The notes under the pieces were generated by a model, which was given only the letters and a program-made list of their open reading frames with translations, searched no databases and was not told where the DNA came from. Positions 52,201-58,200 of a stretch of DNA of 64,000 nucleotides are shown piece by piece. How positions within the stretch are numbered: the first letter of the stretch is position 1; each line of letters begins with the position of its first letter. Made by a program: the position numbers and the translations under genes. Source of the stretch: Harmothoe impar (lineage: Eukaryota > Annelida > Polychaeta > Phyllodocida > Polynoidae); contig OX381717.1 in assembly GCA_947462335.1 (NCBI GenBank), positions 19,273,166 to 19,337,165 on the forward strand. Direction: 5' to 3'.

Positions 52201-55200
52201 ACTTCTTAGGTATCAACATTGTTATCTTAGTCTAGATGTTCATGAATTTGCCTTTATCTAAATTACTGACCATATATCCATGAGATGACCACCACTTCAA
52301 TCTGGCAAACCACAAGGATAAACACAGGACCTGCATAGTAGTCCATCAGTGTCAGTACATATATACCACCCTGTGAGTGAAAATGTGCAGTTGTAACATC
52401 TCATAAAAAAAAACACTTTATAAACTCAAAACTTCATTCAAAGTGTAATAGAGGATGAGCCATGGCAAGTATGAGGCTCATTGGGGGGGGGGGGGGGCAA
52501 GGTCTATCAGTGATTTTTAGTGGTGCTAGAAAGTAAAAGCTACCACTTCTACAGGTCTATCACATTTTTTCCAGCTCTATACATATATACCTTACTAAAA
52601 ATCACTGATAGACCTTGCCCCCTCAAATGAGCCTCATGTCTCATATATGGGGCTTTGGCTCATCCCCTATAAGTATTTTTCTTTCATGCAACTATACATA
52701 CTTGCATAAAAAATTGTAGGGCACGAGTACCATGAAATCTTGCATGAAGGCCTTGACTAGTAAGCAGGTCTGTTGGCCAGTGTACCTTATAGGATAGGCT
52801 CAAAGTCAGTGTGCGGCTCATAAGTGAGTTTCTAGAGCTATACTTAAGTACTTGAGCCACCATAATCAGAACCCCTATGAGGCTTATGTGCTATTCCCAA
52901 AGCCTAACTGTGGCTAATATTCCAGTTAGACCTATATGTGAGGTTTTAAGGTGTGGGTAATTTGGCTCTTTTTCTTCTGTTGGATACTGTTTGTCTTAAA
53001 CTCTGTTAGGCTGTCAGATTGCTGAGAAGCGGGCCTAGCCAGTTTCTGGTCTGCTCTGGTCTATTGTGTGTGTGAGTTATGATTTGCAGCCATACTGTTT
53101 CTATTTAGTGCTGGGTCGGTCTTCAATTTTAAGCCAAGACAAGCACTTATTCGATTTCCTATTTTAGTGCTTAAGAAGCTATATTATTCAAAGAATTTTA
53201 GAAGCTTTTAAGACTCCTGTAACCTCCGCACTATTACAAGACCGGTGCTCTTTTGAAACCGGCGCTTAATTATGACGGTATGGTTCTTGTTATTGTGGTG
53301 GAACCCAGCACAATATGCACAAGTAATACCATATAACATTGCACAACTGCATTGTGATTCATGATTTTACATACAGTTTTTTTTGACCCAGTTGACAAAA
53401 TCAGCTACAGTTGAAATATTTAAGTGGTAACTTTCTGTTGGTCGTATTATCGTACTGTTGAGTGGAAAAAATTCCTAAAACAACATTTACATTTGTGGTG
53501 TAGACGAGTCCAATGAGGAAGGAGACAGCAGCCAGACAGATAAGGGTGATAAGGCGGTTCCTTTTGGTGCTCAGCAGCTCTATCTCCTCTGTTAGGGCAC
53601 CTATGACGTTTGCCAGTGGTGGTAGCTATCAGAGATATTAGGGATATAAAGCAATAATAAAATTATATAAATCTCTATGCTATAATTATCATAATATACA
53701 GCTACCTCATATGGATTCATAACACTATCAACATATATCGTACATCCATTTCCGATTCACTATAAGACCAAATCAGTTTGGATTCTCTGGAGAAACATAA
53801 TAAATTAGGATGAATGTATGGCCCGGGCTAGTAGTATGCAAAGAATAGCAAACAATTGACAAATGTTGTTGAGGTGGCTAACTAAAAAGCATTGATTGTT
53901 GGAGATTATGCCTCGGGATAGTAATGTGGCTTCGGTTAGTTCACCGGGCTCATTCATTGTGAAGTCATGGACAAGAAGGCCACAAATCTGAGCCTGGTAA
54001 GTAAACTGTTCTTAAACTGGAACCTGTCTAGTGTTGGTTGTGATATATCGAGAGATATTAGGATTTAAAAGGGGAACATTTTGAAGAGTTAGAACTAATT
54101 TGAAACCAGCTTTGAATTGACTCATTCAAGCTTGTCTCTTTTATCTATATGCGGCCAGCTTTTATTATCCATGTTACGCTCCTGTCATTGCCAAAGTATC
54201 AAATTCATGGATGAGAGACCTGATACTTACAGCAGACCCAAGAGCCAAGTTTGTCAGCATGAAGAAGAACAGCACAGACCACAGCTGGGGCACTGGTAGA
54301 TTTGTCACAGCACGCGGGTACACAATAAAGGCTAAACCAGGTCCTGAGTGCAGAAAATGCATATTTATACATGTACATGGAGTAAAGGTATGTTACAAGC
54401 ATAGAGAACTAATGCTTGAAAAGTACCTTCATATATCTAAAGTATAATCCCCATCCCCTAGCAGAAAGGCACATTTTGGCCTACGGGGCATTCTTTTATA
54501 AAGAAGACAAAACAAGCACCAGTAATATTAAGGTCTACAGCATGATACTTTAGATATTTTGGAAACACAAGGAATGTGCTAATTTGGTTCTCATTTTGTA
54601 CATTTGCTCAACAAATTGTGATTATGTTTAACATAATCTAGCTTATTTTAGTTTAGGGTTGGGTTATTGTGAGCTTGTTCACTTGCCACCATTGTGACAA
54701 TTAATTAAGATTGTCCTAGACCTTCCTTTATGCAGAAACGTGATCTGTGTCAGCATCATCAATAACTACATCATGAGCATAGGAGTTACATTATGAGCTT
54801 AAATAACACCTCCAAAAGGGTCGTATTTAAAAAAAGAGAACATTATATTATATCAACTGCTCTTCTGTCAAAGGTCGTATGGCATTTTCAAGAATACATG
54901 GTGTTACCTGCGCTAACGACATCATCAATAGGAACATTCATTTGGGCTGACATCTGCCCAAGAATCCCAAAGATAATGATTCCGCAAAAGATGCTGGTGA
55001 GGAAATCACCAACCACCAGGATACCAGCATCACTAGAAACACATGTGGGAATTGCAATTACAGTTTTAACAATTTCACATTGTCCAATACTCGGCTGGTA
55101 TTGAGTTAGATTAAGGTTTTGATACTCTGGTATCAGAATGCCATGGTTCTGATCAACATTGATATCAAGATGTTTTGTTTCTTTTGTCTTTGATCGATAA

Positions 55201-58200
55201 AGTGAAAATATGCACCATTTCTGATCCGGCTATGAGCGTCAAAGTTCTGCCTGATTCTATTTAGATGAGGTGCAGGGGTTTTAGACTACCTCAAAACTAT
55301 ATACCGCTCAGTCTCATGACAGTGATACGAGTCTGATTCTGACCGGCCCGATTCTGACCAATTCTGACCGACCCGAATAATATGAATTTTGACCCAATTT
55401 CCTTTTTACTGTCATTCATGAAGGCATAGCAAATGTACCTGCTATGTGGTTAAGAGAATGAAACTGTATTTATCCCACCAACATAGCCCCAAACTTTTTC
55501 CGAAAAAGAGTACAGGCCCGATTCTGACCGGCTACTTTGAAGCAGTGCACAGGGTGCAGTATTTCATTTTTTTCAAAAATTCTTCTTTTGGGAGAAGGCT
55601 ACACCTATTGTACGTCCAATTCCCTTTTCATTTTTGGTCTAGATTCCAATTCTTCTACCCCAAAAATGCACCTCCCTACAAGCTGTAGTTGAAATGGGGG
55701 AGAGTATTAAAGGTTCAAAAAAAGAAACTTTGCATTGAATTTCTGAATTCTACCACTACCATCTAGGTGCAACTGTTGTACTCCAGAATACCCAAATATT
55801 TCATATAGTTCCTGTGACCAAATTTCCACTAGAGAGAATTGAATAAACCTTGTCTTACATCTGGTCAGAATCGGGCTACCACCCAGTCAGAATCGGGCTA
55901 CCACCCAGTCAGAATCGGGCTACCACCCAGTCGGAATGGGACTGACAGAGTACATGTACATTAAAGCATTATGCGGCCCTAAAAGGGTTAACTATCCATA
56001 CATGGGTAGGTACATGGGAACATACATAAGGTGTAGGTACATGGGGTGTATAGGTACATTCGGTGTAAGTAAACTTGGTGTAAGTACATGGTCAGAATCG
56101 GGCCAGTCAGAATCAGCCCGGTCAGAATCGGGCTTCTATCACTCTCATAAGACATCTACATGGATGTACATTAAAGCGATATGCAGCCCTAAAAGGGTTA
56201 ACTATCATGGGTAGGTACATGGGAACATGTACATAAGGTGTAGGTACATGGGGTGCATTGGTACATTGGGTGTAAGTCAACTTGCACAAATTATATATCA
56301 TAACATTTTTATGTACTTTCTGTATAAAATTTGAGCGATTATGTGTCTTTAGCTACCTATTTGACTTGAATGTATGTGGCATTATGTAGCAATAACGAAA
56401 TAACACTCTAGAGGTTTCTCACCCGTGTGGATATATGACTTGCGTACTAGCTAGCTTTACAGTGGTTATTCTTCTGATAAATACTGGTGTGTACATGGAG
56501 CAAGTGTATGGATTTTGATCATATTTTTCTCTCCGCACAACCATACATTACCTTTGTATATGTAAAGCGTGATTGATGAACCTAGTGTATAATGCCTTGT
56601 AATTGTGATACCTCATGGCGTATTCACACAGCAGTCTTGGCCCGATTCTGACGAGTCTTGGCCCGATTCTGACCGGTATTGGCCCTATTCTGACCGGGTG
56701 GGTGACAAGGTACATTCAAGTTTAAATTTGGTCACAGGAACAATATGAAAAATTGGGGTATTCTGCATTACAACAGTTGCACCTGCATTATGCTGGTGGA
56801 ATTTTTTTCTAGCCACATAGGGGGGTCGCACAAAATGAATGCAAAGTTAGATATCTATTTTTTTCCTTGTAATACTGTCCTGCATTTTAAGTACAGGCTG
56901 TAGGGAGGTGCATATTTGGAGGAGAAATATCATAATGTAGGAAAAAAATGAAACAGAATTTGAGGCACAACAGGTGTAGCCTCCCACAAAAAATGAAATT
57001 TGAAAAAAATGAAAAATTGCACCCTGTACACTTGTTCAAAATACCTGGTCAGAATCGGGCCTGCCGTTCTTTCAGGGGAAAAGTTTGGCACTATGTAGGG
57101 GGGGGGGTATTTTTTTAACCACATAGCAGGTTATATTGCTGTACCTTCATACATGACAGGATTTGGGTCAAAATTCATTTGATTTGGGCCGGTCAGAATT
57201 GGTCAGAATTGGGCCCAACGGCTAGTCAGAATCGGGCCGGTCAGAATCTGCCCGGTCAGAATCGGACTTGTCTCACTCTTATAAGACATAGCCATATGCA
57301 TACTTTCAACTCTCTCTATACATTAAGGTCACTGCATAGATATGGAAAGACAGAAACCATTAATTTATCCTATTTTACTAGTTCATTCAGTATTGTAATG
57401 ATAATGAATTTGTTGTTTGATTTTTTACTGGGCAAAATAGTCTCAATATATATAAAGTTTTTCATTGAAATGCCAGGAAATCCTGAAAGTTATAATTCTA
57501 ACAGAATATTAAACTCAATATACAAGTAGCCACGTTGTTCCAGTTAGAAGTCTGCATCCATCAACATTGACATCATTTTACTGCCTTGTGGCATAGATAA
57601 AATATTATCCTTTTTTTATGTTTTTTTGGGGAACAAAATATATGCCACATATTAAGGCCACTCAAGAAAAACTCTCATCACCGGGCGGCAAAAAATATAA
57701 CGAGGGCATTTTTGATTTAATTTAATTCTTTCTTCACTGAGGGCAAAAATGTACATATAGGGAAATTTAGACTTTTCATGGATGATTTTCACATTTTTGT
57801 ATTTTATTGATCTATAAAATTGTAACATTGTACCATATTCACAGCTTACTGCATTATTGACAGTATAAGCTTAACTAAGACACGGAATATGGTTCAACCT
57901 TTCTTGTGATTAAAAATCTTGAAAAATTAAGTTTTTCCCCAAATCCTGATTTTTATGATGCGCACGGTAATGGCTGTGATAACCAGTTAATCTTTTTGTG
58001 CGGACTGTGCATCATGTCTGTAGACATGACTACACTTACATAGTAAGGGTAGCACTTACATAATGGGGTTGTTCTTAACATGGTTGTGTTTGCCCATTGT
58101 GATGAAGTTACCGCCACCAGCGCCCACAGAGTAAAACACCTGGATGGCCGCATCGGCCCACACCTGGATGCGATGTAAAGGGGCCATATTAAGTCATTAT

